A DNA stretch of 20,318 nucleotides from a virus, in the IMG/VR virus record IMGVR_UViG_3300045453_000015, positions 1-20,318 of that record. One strand, given 5' to 3'. Of the stretch, positions 1 through 5,553 are shown in pieces. Position 1 is the stretch's first letter. Each line of letters begins with the position of its first letter. A model generated the notes under the pieces. The model was not told the DNA's origin, made no database searches, and worked only from the letters and a program-made list of their open reading frames with translations. Position numbers and translations under genes: made by a program.

Positions 1-532
1 CGAGCGGCCGCGACACTTCCTCACCACGCGTGTAGGGCACGACGCAGAAGGTGCAGTACTTCGAGCAGCCTTCCATGATCGACACGAAGGCGCTCGCACC
101 TTCCACACGTGCGGGTGGCAGGCTGTCGAACTTCTCGATTTCCGGGAATGAGATATCGACCTGCGAGCGCCCGCTGCGTCGCCGCTCGGCGATCAGCGCC
201 GGCAGGCGATGCAAGGTCTGCGGACCGAACACGAGATCGACGTAAGGCGCGCGCGCGACGATCGCGTCGCCCTCCTGACTCGCCACACAGCCGCCCACGC
301 CGATGATGAGCTCGGGCCGCGCGCGTTTGAGGTGCTTGACCCGCCCCAGGTCGTGAAACACCTTCTCCTGCGCCTTCTCGCGCACCGAGCAGGTGTTGAA
401 CAGGATCACGTCGGCCTCTTCGGGGTTGTCGGTCTTTTCCAGCCCTTCGGCGGCGCCGAGCACGTCGGCCATCTTGGCCGAGTCGTACTCGTTCATCTGG
501 CAGCCGAAGGTGCGGATATACAGTTTCTTCAT
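1..532 (-). CDS. miaB: tRNA-2-methylthio-N6-dimethylallyladenosine synthase MiaB, N-terminal part (runs off window)
   Basis: Host gene. MiaB is a radical-SAM methylthiotransferase that adds a 2-methylthio group to i6A37 of tRNAs reading UNN codons. The visible 177 residues start [18 protein letters not shown]. They carry the three cysteines of the N-terminal UPF0004 domain (C11, C48 in FNTCSV, C82 in GVGGC) and the radical-SAM triad CSKYCTFC (C156, C160, C163). The ATG lies at 530-532 on the minus strand; the C-terminal radical-SAM barrel and TRAM domain are outside the window. No strong Shine-Dalgarno is visible before the start. It is divergent from the tRNA-Met gene. It shows no sign of damage and marks host DNA to the left of the prophage. 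Confidence 0.96.
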   Translation of the reverse strand, partial: MKKLYIRTFGCQMNEYDSAKMADVLGAAEGLEKTDNPEEADVILFNTCSVREKAQEKVFHDLGRVKHLKRARPELIIGVGGCVASQEGDAIVARAPYVDLVFGPQTLHRLPALIAERRRSGRSQVDISFPEIEKFDSLPPARVEGASAFVSIMEGCSKYCTFCVVPYTRGEEVSRPL

Positions 533-550
533 GCGGTGCTCGTCTTTTGG

Positions 551-580
551 TTGACGCTGTCGTCGTCGAGCCATTATATT
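551..580 (+). promoter_or_regulatory. Sigma70-type promoter of the tRNA-Met gene
   Basis: A TTGACG -35 box (551-556) and a TATATT -10 box (575-580) are separated by 18 bp. This places the transcription start near 587, just before the tRNA at 593. The spacing, near-consensus boxes and position directly upstream of the tRNA support it. The same AT-rich stretch reads TATAAT on the minus strand (578-573) and might also serve miaB, but no good -35 box was seen there. Confidence 0.7.
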
Positions 581-592
581 AGCAGGCTTGTT

Positions 593-669
593 GGTGATGT
601 AGCTCAGACGGTTAGAGCGACGGATTCATAACCCGTAGGTCGGCAGTTCGATTCTGCCCATCACCACCA
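593..669 (+). tRNA. tRNA-Met (anticodon CAT, elongator type)
   Basis: A 77-nt cloverleaf. The acceptor stem GGTGATG (593-599) pairs with CATCACC (659-665), followed by discriminator A666 and an encoded CCA (667-669). The D-arm AGCTCAG...GAGC and the T-arm with GTTCGATTC are clear. The anticodon CAT is at 627-629. The perfect first acceptor pair (G-C) and the absence of three G-C pairs next to the anticodon loop argue for elongator rather than initiator tRNA. The innermost anticodon-stem pair appears as an A-C mismatch. A tRNA-Ile with lysidine-modified CAU cannot be formally excluded. Confidence 0.95.
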
Positions 670-680
670 CGGCCCTTTGA

Positions 681-713
681 AAGCCGCTGATCCGCGAGGT
701 TCAGCGGCTTTTT
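681..713 (+). terminator. Rho-independent terminator after tRNA-Met
   Basis: A perfect 10-bp stem (AAGCCGCTGA at 681-690, TCAGCGGCTT at 701-710) with a 10-nt loop runs into a short T tract ending at 713. It sits 11 nt after the tRNA and ends its transcript. It is the last feature that can safely be assigned to the host. Confidence 0.9.
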
Positions 714-831
714 CGTGCCTTGGCTTGCAACGCGATCGGCTATGATCACCCGGATCAACGCTGGCCGCGACACGGTGGTCGCCTGCGAACACCGTGGCCT
801 GCTTGTGCCCAGGTGACGGTATTGGCACGAG
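714..831. other. Host-phage junction zone without a clear gene
   Basis: This stretch probably contains the prophage left end. It holds a 7-bp inverted repeat CACGGTG / CACCGTG (771-777 and 790-796, 12-nt spacer) and a shorter one, GTGCC / GGCAC (805-809 and 824-828). A TGT at 804-806 could be the first bases of a Mu-type end (5'-TGT...), but TGT is too short to be decisive. The 3' part of the leftward reading frame 755-1162 runs through here and may not be meaningful coding sequence if the junction lies inside it. Confidence 0.4.
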
Positions 832-1162
832 GCGGGAATTCGCGGGAATCCCAGGGAATCCGTGGGAAAGCGACGAGTTCGACGGTCGCCGCGTTTGCAG
901 CGCGGAGACCCCGCGAGTGCCCCCAGTTTGCGCAAGTAATGGCATAGAGCCAGCACGCGGCTAGCGCCCATATGAGCGCGGCGGCGTCCATATCGTTGGC
1001 CGCTCGCTCCTGGTGCCGGCGGATCATACCAGCTGCGGCGACCACGAAAGCAACCTCGAGGCGATCGCGGCGACGATTGCCGTCCGTCGAGCCCTCCTTT
1101 TCCTGCTGCAGGCGCGCCCACAGGGCGCACCAAGCCTGCAGCTGATCGTCATCTTTTCCCAT
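755..1162 (-). CDS. Leftward hypothetical protein near the phage left end
   Basis: A 135-residue frame starting MGKDDDQLQAWCALWARLQQ. The N-terminal about 75 residues look like a real protein: acidic start, an amphipathic helix, and a hydrophobic stretch AAALIWALAACWLYAITC (about residues 60-77) that could be one membrane segment. The last 50 or so residues are Pro/Arg-rich and run over the tandem 10-bp repeats and the probable phage end, so the natural stop may be accidental. It lies downstream of the repressor on the same strand. No family was recognised. A TATACT box only 7 nt before the ATG suggests a leaderless or nearly leaderless mRNA. Function unknown. Confidence 0.5.
   Translation of the reverse strand: MGKDDDQLQAWCALWARLQQEKEGSTDGNRRRDRLEVAFVVAAAGMIRRHQERAANDMDAAALIWALAACWLYAITCANWGHSRGLRAANAATVELVAFPRIPWDSREFPPRANTVTWAQAGHGVRRRPPCRGQR
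832..871 (+). repeat. Four tandem 10-bp repeats, consensus nnGGGAATCC
   Basis: The four units are GCGGGAATTC (832-841), GCGGGAATCC (842-851), CAGGGAATCC (852-861) and GTGGGAAAGC (862-871). They are spaced by exactly 10 bp, about one helical turn. They lie between the presumed phage end and the repressor gene and overlap the leftward frame 755-1162. By position they could be transposase end-binding or other protein-binding sites, but no binding is shown by sequence alone. Confidence 0.6.
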
Positions 1163-1169
1163 GGCGGGC

Positions 1170-1175
1170 AGTATA
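1170..1175 (-). promoter_or_regulatory. Candidate -10 box for the leftward gene at 755-1162
   Basis: TATACT on the minus strand (1175-1170) matches the sigma70 -10 consensus in five of six positions. The ATG follows after 7 nt (1162), so transcription would start at or next to the start codon. No convincing -35 box was found at 16-18 bp, so the promoter is weak or needs an activator. Confidence 0.4.
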
Positions 1176-1206
1176 GCGACCGCATACGCCCGTCACTTGA
1201 CATGGC

Positions 1207-1728
1207 TCAGGAAGCCTTCGCGCCGCCCTCCCCGACACCCGTCGCGGTGATGAGGCCTTCCTCGATCGCCCTGCGGTAGAACTCGACGGCCTGCCGTGCG
1301 ATGTACTCGGCCGACACGTCGCGGCCGCGCGTGGCTTCCACGACGCCTTGGATCATCCCGCGCATGGCTGCGTCGTTAAGGATCAGGCCTTCGGGGCGAG
1401 TCGCCTGCAGGCGCGCTTCGATTTCGGCCACCCGCGCCTGCAGGGCGTCGCGCTCGGCCTGCGCCTGGTCGAGCCGCGCTCGCGCCTCCTCAAGCTCGTG
1501 CGCCTGGTGCTGCAGCTCCTCGAGGAGCACCGGACCGTCGCCGGTCAGCAGCCAGTTAGCGTTGATACCAGCGCGGATAAACCCCTCGATTGCTTCCGCC
1601 CCTGGCCGCCGATCGTCACCTTCGTACTTCTTGTAGGTGGCCAATGGTATCCCTGCTGCTGCGGAAACCTCCTCTTGAGTCTTCTCGAGAGCGGCCCGTG
1701 CAGACCGCAAACGTCCGCCGATGCTCAT
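1207..1728 (-). CDS. Phage c-type transcriptional repressor (HTH, Xre/Cro-CI-like N-terminus)
   Basis: A 173-residue protein, probably the lysogeny repressor that silences the early promoter. The start is the ATG at 1728 (MSIGGRLRSARAALEK), with a GGAAG ribosome site 6 nt upstream; an in-frame TTG at 1755 is a poorer start. Residues 5-60 form a helix-turn-helix domain (RLRSARAALEKTQEEVSAAA, then AGIPLATYKKYEGDDRRPGA) of the type seen in Mu-like phage repressors. The motif INANWLLTGDGPVL follows, which is common after such HTH domains. Residues 75-115 are a heptad-rich coiled coil (ELEEARARLDQAQAERDALQ). No S24/LexA autoprotease domain is visible, so direct RecA-driven cleavage is unlikely. 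Operator-like repeats cover its start codon and upstream DNA, implying autoregulation. Confidence 0.88.
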   Translation of the reverse strand: MSIGGRLRSARAALEKTQEEVSAAAGIPLATYKKYEGDDRRPGAEAIEGFIRAGINANWLLTGDGPVLLEELQHQAHELEEARARLDQAQAERDALQARVAEIEARLQATRPEGLILNDAAMRGMIQGVVEATRGRDVSAEYIARQAVEFYRRAIEEGLITATGVGEGGAKAS

Positions 1729-1874
1729 TCCGCACTTCCGGGGTGACGACACCAAGAAAGTGCCGAAGCGGAAGCGCGGAACGCAAGGCCGTTCCGCACT
1801 TCGTGCATTCCATTGAATTCTAAGAAATTTTCATCATAAGTTCCCATTCGGGACTGCTCCTGAAGTGCAGAACG
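1727..1874. promoter_or_regulatory. Operator array A: five copies of a GTTCCGCACTTC-like site
   Basis: Sites (read in the GTTCCGCACTTC sense) are ATTCCGCACTTCC at 1727-1739 (+), TTCGGCACTTTC at 1767-1756 (-), CGTTCCGCGCTTC at 1783-1771 (-), CGTTCCGCACTTC at 1790-1802 (+) and CGTTCTGCACTTC at 1874-1862 (-). The third and fourth form a 13-bp inverted repeat with one mismatch and a 6-bp spacer. The first covers the repressor start codon and ribosome site. Five related copies in under 150 bp between repressor and ner are best read as repressor operators, comparable in role to Mu O1-O3. Confidence 0.75.
1833..1861 (-). promoter_or_regulatory. Candidate leftward repressor promoter
   Basis: TATGAT on the minus strand (1838-1833) is a good -10 box. 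At 17 bp the -35 position (1861-1856) reads AGGAGC and is weak, so activation may be needed. An array A site begins right behind it at 1862. The 17-bp spacer contains the palindrome-like AGTCCCGAATGGGAACT. The leader before the repressor ATG would be about 100 nt and carries four of the array A sites. Confidence 0.45.
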
Positions 1875-1920
1875 ACTATCGGGGCCTTAGCGGCGTTGAC
1901 ATAGTCCCCAATTGGGGTTC
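1840..1920. promoter_or_regulatory. Operator family B: two GTCCC...GGGAC-like palindromes
   Basis: Copy one is GTTCCCATTCGGGAC (1840-1854). Copy two is GTCCCCAATTGGGGTTC (1904-1920), with a perfect 12-bp palindromic core CCCCAATTGGGG at 1906-1917. They are oppositely oriented relatives unlike array A, and each lies inside the spacer of one of the two divergent promoters. A single factor bound at both would shut both promoters; the Ner-like protein is the obvious candidate, by analogy with Mu Ner. This assignment is inference. Confidence 0.6.
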
Positions 1921-1924
1921 TAAT
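1896..1924 (+). promoter_or_regulatory. Early lytic promoter (Pe type)
   Basis: A consensus TTGACA (1896-1901) and TCTAAT (1919-1924, five of six matches) are spaced by exactly 17 bp. The start would be near 1931, 28 nt before the ner ATG. The spacer holds the perfect palindrome CCCCAATTGGGG. This should drive the whole rightward early operon from ner onward. Confidence 0.8.
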
Positions 1925-1958
1925 TCACCCATCGCAACCCGACCAAGAGGCGAAAAGG

Positions 1959-2294
1959 ATGAACGCAGCACCCGTTAAAAAAGCCAGCCAAGAGGACTGG
2001 CACCCTGCCGACGTCGTAGCAGCGCTGCATAAGCGCGGCATCACGCTGCGCGCGCTGGCCGAGATGCACGGGCTGAAGGGTTCATCGGGCATTTCGGCCG
2101 CGCTGGTGCGCAGCCTGCCGCTGACCGAGAAGCGCATTGCCAATGCGCTGGACCTGCACCCGAAGGACATCTGGCCGAGCCGGTACAACGCGGACGGCAG
2201 CCCGAAGCCGCGGGGTATTCGCGGCCTGCGGGCACAAGGCAAGTCTACTCGCGTTACTGGCGCGCGCAATGCCGACGTACGGGCGGCAGCGTAG
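1959..2294 (+). CDS. ner: Ner-like DNA-binding regulator (Mu Ner / Nlp family)
   Basis: A 111-residue protein; the first 80 residues match the Ner pattern. DWHPADVVAALHKRGITLRA (about residues 13-32) is followed by a recognition-helix region SSGISAALVRSLPLTEKRIA and the family signature HPKDIWPSRY (residues 67-76). In Mu, Ner binds between the early and repressor promoters, turning off repressor synthesis and dampening early transcription. Here it is the first gene of the early transcript, 35 bp from the Pe -10 box, with an AAAAGG-type ribosome site close to the ATG. The basic C-terminal tail (about residues 77-111) is variable. Function is assigned with good confidence; which operator family it binds is not known. 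Confidence 0.9.
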   Translation: MNAAPVKKASQEDWHPADVVAALHKRGITLRALAEMHGLKGSSGISAALVRSLPLTEKRIANALDLHPKDIWPSRYNADGSPKPRGIRGLRAQGKSTRVTGARNADVRAAA

Positions 2295-2395
2295 ACACGC
2301 GCCAGCTGACACCACCCAGACACCCCGCACCAGGACCCCGCGCGATGCCCGACGAGTACTTCGAGCTCCCCACACAGCACACACAGGAGGTGCCC

Positions 2396-2836
2396 ATGAG
2401 ACGCGATGCGATGACCCTCGACCTGTTCGAGGTCCCCCAGCCGCTGCCGGCGCTGGAAGGGACCCACGACTTCCGTGCCCACGTGGCCGGCCTGGTGGCC
2501 GATCTGCTCGAGCAGGCCGCCGCGGGCGGCATGAAGCGCCACCAGGTGGCGGCCGAAGTGTCGCGCCTGACCGGCAAGGAACTGAGCAAGGCGATGCTGG
2601 ATAACTACACCAGCCTCGCGCACGACACCTACAACATTCCGCTGTGGCGCGTGCCGGCGCTGGAGTCAGTGTGCAATGCGCACGTGCTGACGCAGTGGCT
2701 GGTCGGCACGCGCGGCGGAAAGCTGCTGGTCGGCCGAGAGGCGTTGAACGCCGAGCTCGGCCGGCTGGAGCGGGCGCGCGACGAGGCGGCGCGCAAGATC
2801 AAGCAGCTCAAGCACGTGATGGGAGAGCAGGGATGA
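2396..2836 (+). CDS. Conserved Mu-like phage hypothetical protein, early operon
   Basis: A 146-residue soluble protein beginning MRRDAMTLDLFEVPQPLPAL. The ATG at 2396 is preferred over the upstream in-frame ATG (2345) because a perfect AGGAGG lies 5 nt before it. The middle part (HQVAAEVSRLTGKELSKAML, about residues 45-65) looks like a helix-turn-helix. The C-terminus (about 115-146) is a charged helix or coiled coil ending KIKQLKHVMGEQG. Its position between ner and the transposase is typical of small early genes in Mu-like phages whose role is unknown. No family name is claimed. Confidence 0.8.
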   Translation: MRRDAMTLDLFEVPQPLPALEGTHDFRAHVAGLVADLLEQAAAGGMKRHQVAAEVSRLTGKELSKAMLDNYTSLAHDTYNIPLWRVPALESVCNAHVLTQWLVGTRGGKLLVGREALNAELGRLERARDEAARKIKQLKHVMGEQG

Positions 2837-2844
2837 GCCTGCGC

Positions 2845-3294
2845 CTACCCGCGATTGCGCTCGTACTCGTGCAGCGCATCCAGCAGTCGATCGAACTTCT
2901 CCGGCATCGCGCTGTAGCTGCGTGCCGTCGTGAGAAGACTGGCGAGATGCGTGACGGGGACGTCGCCGCTGGCTTGCATCCGAGCAAAGCTGTGACCGAG
3001 ACGGTCGATGATCATCGCATGCGTCACGTCGACGAGTTCATCGAACGCGCGCAGATTCTGCTCGCGTTTTTGCGAAAGGTCGAAGACGCGAATGAGCGTC
3101 AGTGCCAGGGCCAGTGCAGCCAGGGTTGCAGCAGCCGGCCATGCCCAGTTGGGGGATCCCGGAACAAGGCTTGCGAACCATGCAAGACCGGTGGCGATGC
3201 TGAACACGTTGCTCAACCCATTGATGAGCTTCGCGTGCGCGTCATAGAAGGCGTGAAGGCGGCGTGCGTGGAGTTTCTGGACGGAGCTTTTCAT
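2845..3294 (-). CDS. Leftward two-TM membrane protein, SLATT-like candidate (moron)
   Basis: A 149-residue protein starting MKSSVQKLHARRLHAFYDAH. A basic amphipathic N-terminal helix is followed by two hydrophobic segments (about 24-44 and 50-70, joined by a short VPGSPNW turn). A long charged helical part then runs to the C-terminus, with RVFDLSQKREQNLRAFDELV after TM2. This layout resembles SLATT/S-2TM-type proteins, which are predicted membrane effectors in bacterial conflict systems, but no diagnostic motif proves membership. It is transcribed against the early operon and has its own upstream control region with a 10-bp inverted repeat. It ends 8 bp after the preceding convergent gene. 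Such isolated opposite-strand genes in prophages are often lysogenically expressed morons; superinfection exclusion or defence is an inference. Confidence 0.8.
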   Translation of the reverse strand: MKSSVQKLHARRLHAFYDAHAKLINGLSNVFSIATGLAWFASLVPGSPNWAWPAAATLAALALALTLIRVFDLSQKREQNLRAFDELVDVTHAMIIDRLGHSFARMQASGDVPVTHLASLLTTARSYSAMPEKFDRLLDALHEYERNRG

Positions 3295-3374
3295 GAGGGT
3301 TCATCCAAGAGGTTGAATGGGATGCAAGCTGGTAGCCTGCGCCATTCTAACGGCATGAACCCTCGCCAATTCAA
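3295..3374 (-). promoter_or_regulatory. Control region of the leftward two-TM gene, with inverted repeat
   Basis: On the minus strand a TAGAAT -10 box (3349-3344) lies 19 bp from a TTGAAT -35 box (3374-3369); the spacing is long but the boxes are good. A perfect 10-bp inverted repeat GAGGGTTCAT (3295-3304) / ATGAACCCTC (3355-3364) flanks the -10 box, with one arm directly at the start codon and the other between -35 and -10. A further pair, TTGAATGG (3313-3320) and CCAATTCAA (3366-3374), is also inverted. The layout looks like an operator pair controlling this gene, possibly also affecting read-through toward the transposase at 3390. Confidence 0.5.
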
Positions 3375-3389
3375 GAGGGGAGCACGGGC

Positions 3390-5492
3390 ATGAGCAAGCT
3401 CGTGACACTGGCCGAGATCGCCGCGGCGCTGGGTGTGAGCAAGAGCGCCGCAGAAAAGCGCGCGGTGCGCGAGTCGTGGCCCTACACCGAAGAGTCCGTC
3501 CGCGGCGGCCTCCGCCGACAATACGACTCCGACACGCTGCCCACGCGGGTCCGGAAAGCCGTCAAGGACCACGCCCTGAAGGCCGCGGCGGCCACCATCG
3601 GCGCGACCTTGCCGGCGGCCCCCGCGCCCGTCGCGCCGCCGGCGAGCCTGCCGGCGCCGCTCGATCCGCAAACCGAGGAGCAGCGCACCCGCCGCGATTG
3701 CCGCGAGGCGGTGCTGCGCGAGCTCGCCCGCCTGCAGGCCGAGGCCGGCTGCTCGCAGGAAACCGCCATGACGACGCTGCTGACCAATGCCCGCGCCCGC
3801 AACTGCGCGCCGCACATCGTGAAGGCACTGCAGCTCGCCCGCGATCGGCGCGGCCGGCGCGGTCCCGGCCATGACGGCTTTCCCAGCGTGCGCTCGCTCA
3901 AGCGCTGGCTCGGCGCCGACGATCTGACCCCGCGCGTGCGCCAGCAGGACATGGCGGCGCAGCCCTGGCACATGCTGGCGATCGCGCTGTCGCAGCGGCC
4001 GCAGGGCAGCATTCGCAAGTGGCTGCACGAGCAGATCGTCGAACAGTGGGATCCAGCATGGGGCGAGGCCCCGCCGAGCTATGACGCGGTGTGCCGCTTC
4101 CTGCGCGAGAAGGCGAGCCGCATCGACCCGCTGGTCGGCCGGCACACGGGCTCGGCGCTCAAGGCACACCGCTTCTACCGCAGCCGCCGGACCTCACACC
4201 TCGAGCCCTTCTTCGAGGTGCATGCGGACGGCTGGGCCACGCACTTCACCGCGCCGCACCCGGTCACCGGCGAGTTCGTCACCTACGAGGTGTGGCACTT
4301 CCACTGCATCCGCACGCGCTACGTGCCGCCGTTCTCGGTGGGCCTGTCGGAGAGCTTCGAGGTGATCGCCAAGGGCCTGGAGAACTGCATCCGCGTGGGC
4401 GGCGTGCCGGCGATCCTGCAGACCGACTCGACCGGCTCGGTGAAGAACGACCGCTTCGAGTTCGACCCGGTCACCTCGATCGGCGAGCGCGCCGGCCTGA
4501 CCGTCGTACATCCGCAGGAGGTCGGCAACAGCCAGGCCAACGGCATCCCGGAGAACTTCAACACATGGCTCGACCGCGAGTCGCGCGAGCTCGCCACGTA
4601 TCAGGGCGCGGGCATGGACAGCCTGAGTCTGAAGCGGGTCAAGAAAATTACCGCCAAGATGGCCAAGGCCGCGACCACCGATGAGCGCGCCCGCTTGCGC
4701 GCCGAGGCCATGCGCATGGGCAAGGGGCTGGTGTTCGACTCGCACGCCGAGGCGCTCGCCTGGCTGGAAGCGAAGCGCCAAAAGTGGAACGACAAGCCGC
4801 ACAGCGCGCTGGCCAAGCTGCGCGACCCGCAGACCGGGCGGCTGCGCCACCTGAGCCCGAACGAGGCGCTCGAAGCCGCCCGTGCGGCCGGCTGGGAGCC
4901 GGTGATGCTGGACGAAGCGAGCCTCATCGACCTGTTCCGCCCGCACGTGAGAAAGACCGTGCGCCGCGGCTGCGTGAGCCCCTTCGCCCGTCAGCGCTAC
5001 GGCGCGCCCGAGCTCGAGCACTGGAACGGCGAAGAGGTGCAAGTCGCCTTCGACATCATGGACTGGCGCACCGTCTGGGTGAAGGACATGCAAGGGCGAT
5101 TGATCGGGGAATACCCGCTCGTCGAGGCCCAGGGCCGCGCCGAGAGCTTCTACGAGTACGTCACCGAGAAGCGCGCCCGCGCCCAGGTGCGCCGCAAGGA
5201 AAACCAGATCACGCAGATCGAGGAGCGTATGGCGCCGGCCGCACTGGAGGCCCCGGTCGCCCCGGCGATCGACATCGCGATGCAGCTCTACGGCGACCAG
5301 GTCGAAGCCGAGCCGGTGGCGTTACCGCAGGCGACACCGGCGGCGCGGGATGCGCGCGCAGTAACGCCGGCCGCGACCGGCGGTAAGCGCCGGCACGACG
5401 ACATCACCGACATTGCGATGTACCTGTACGGGGATCAGCTCGACGAGGAAGGCGAGCGGGAACGGGACGATTTTGAGGCGGCCGTCGGGTGA
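3390..5492 (+). CDS. Mu-type DDE transposase (MuA/TnpA family)
   Basis: A 700-residue transposase that cuts and joins phage ends during integration and replicative transposition. The N-terminus (VTLAEIAAALGVSKSAAEKR) is a Mu-type winged-helix DNA-binding domain. An Ala/Pro linker covers about 70-95, and a further helical DNA-binding region about 100-250. The catalytic RNase-H-fold domain (about 270-400) shows D280 in EVHADGW, D346 in LQTDST and E388 in GIPENF, the expected DDE order and spacing. The beta-barrel and C-terminal domains follow (FARQRYGAPELEHWNGEEVQ, 520s), with a charged C-terminal tail that in Mu contacts the ATPase and ClpX. Length is close to MuA (663). The start is supported by an AGGGGAG site about 8 nt upstream. 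It is followed by its ATPase partner. Intact, with no frameshift. Confidence 0.95.
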   Translation: MSKLVTLAEIAAALGVSKSAAEKRAVRESWPYTEESVRGGLRRQYDSDTLPTRVRKAVKDHALKAAAATIGATLPAAPAPVAPPASLPAPLDPQTEEQRTRRDCREAVLRELARLQAEAGCSQETAMTTLLTNARARNCAPHIVKALQLARDRRGRRGPGHDGFPSVRSLKRWLGADDLTPRVRQQDMAAQPWHMLAIALSQRPQGSIRKWLHEQIVEQWDPAWGEAPPSYDAVCRFLREKASRIDPLVGRHTGSALKAHRFYRSRRTSHLEPFFEVHADGWATHFTAPHPVTGEFVTYEVWHFHCIRTRYVPPFSVGLSESFEVIAKGLENCIRVGGVPAILQTDSTGSVKNDRFEFDPVTSIGERAGLTVVHPQEVGNSQANGIPENFNTWLDRESRELATYQGAGMDSLSLKRVKKITAKMAKAATTDERARLRAEAMRMGKGLVFDSHAEALAWLEAKRQKWNDKPHSALAKLRDPQTGRLRHLSPNEALEAARAAGWEPVMLDEASLIDLFRPHVRKTVRRGCVSPFARQRYGAPELEHWNGEEVQVAFDIMDWRTVWVKDMQGRLIGEYPLVEAQGRAESFYEYVTEKRARAQVRRKENQITQIEERMAPAALEAPVAPAIDIAMQLYGDQVEAEPVALPQATPAARDARAVTPAATGGKRRHDDITDIAMYLYGDQLDEEGERERDDFEAAVG

Positions 5493-5553
5493 GTTGCCGC
5501 TCACCCGAGGCCAGAACGATGCAGCAGAGCTATTGCACAAGGGAGTGTACCGC

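Noticed and set aside
209-631. Plus-strand frame of 140 codons over miaB and into the tRNA
   Set aside because: Antisense to miaB and running into the tRNA-Met gene; not a plausible protein.
593-669. tRNA as classic integrase attachment site
   Set aside because: No integrase gene and no copy of the tRNA 3' end were seen in the window; the phage carries a DDE transposase and should not need a tRNA att site.
832-871. CRISPR-like or microsatellite array
   Set aside because: The units are only 10 bp and contiguous with no spacers, so it is not a CRISPR array; no other CRISPR-like repeat was seen in the window.
612-1133. Minus-strand frame of 173 codons near the left end
   Set aside because: It runs through the tRNA and terminator on the opposite strand and reads as low-complexity sequence; the frame 755-1162 has the more protein-like N-terminus.
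1207-1755. Start of the repressor at TTG 1755
   Set aside because: The upstream nine codons overlap an operator site, and TTG has no good ribosome site; the ATG at 1728 has GGAAG at a proper distance and begins the HTH domain in the usual way.
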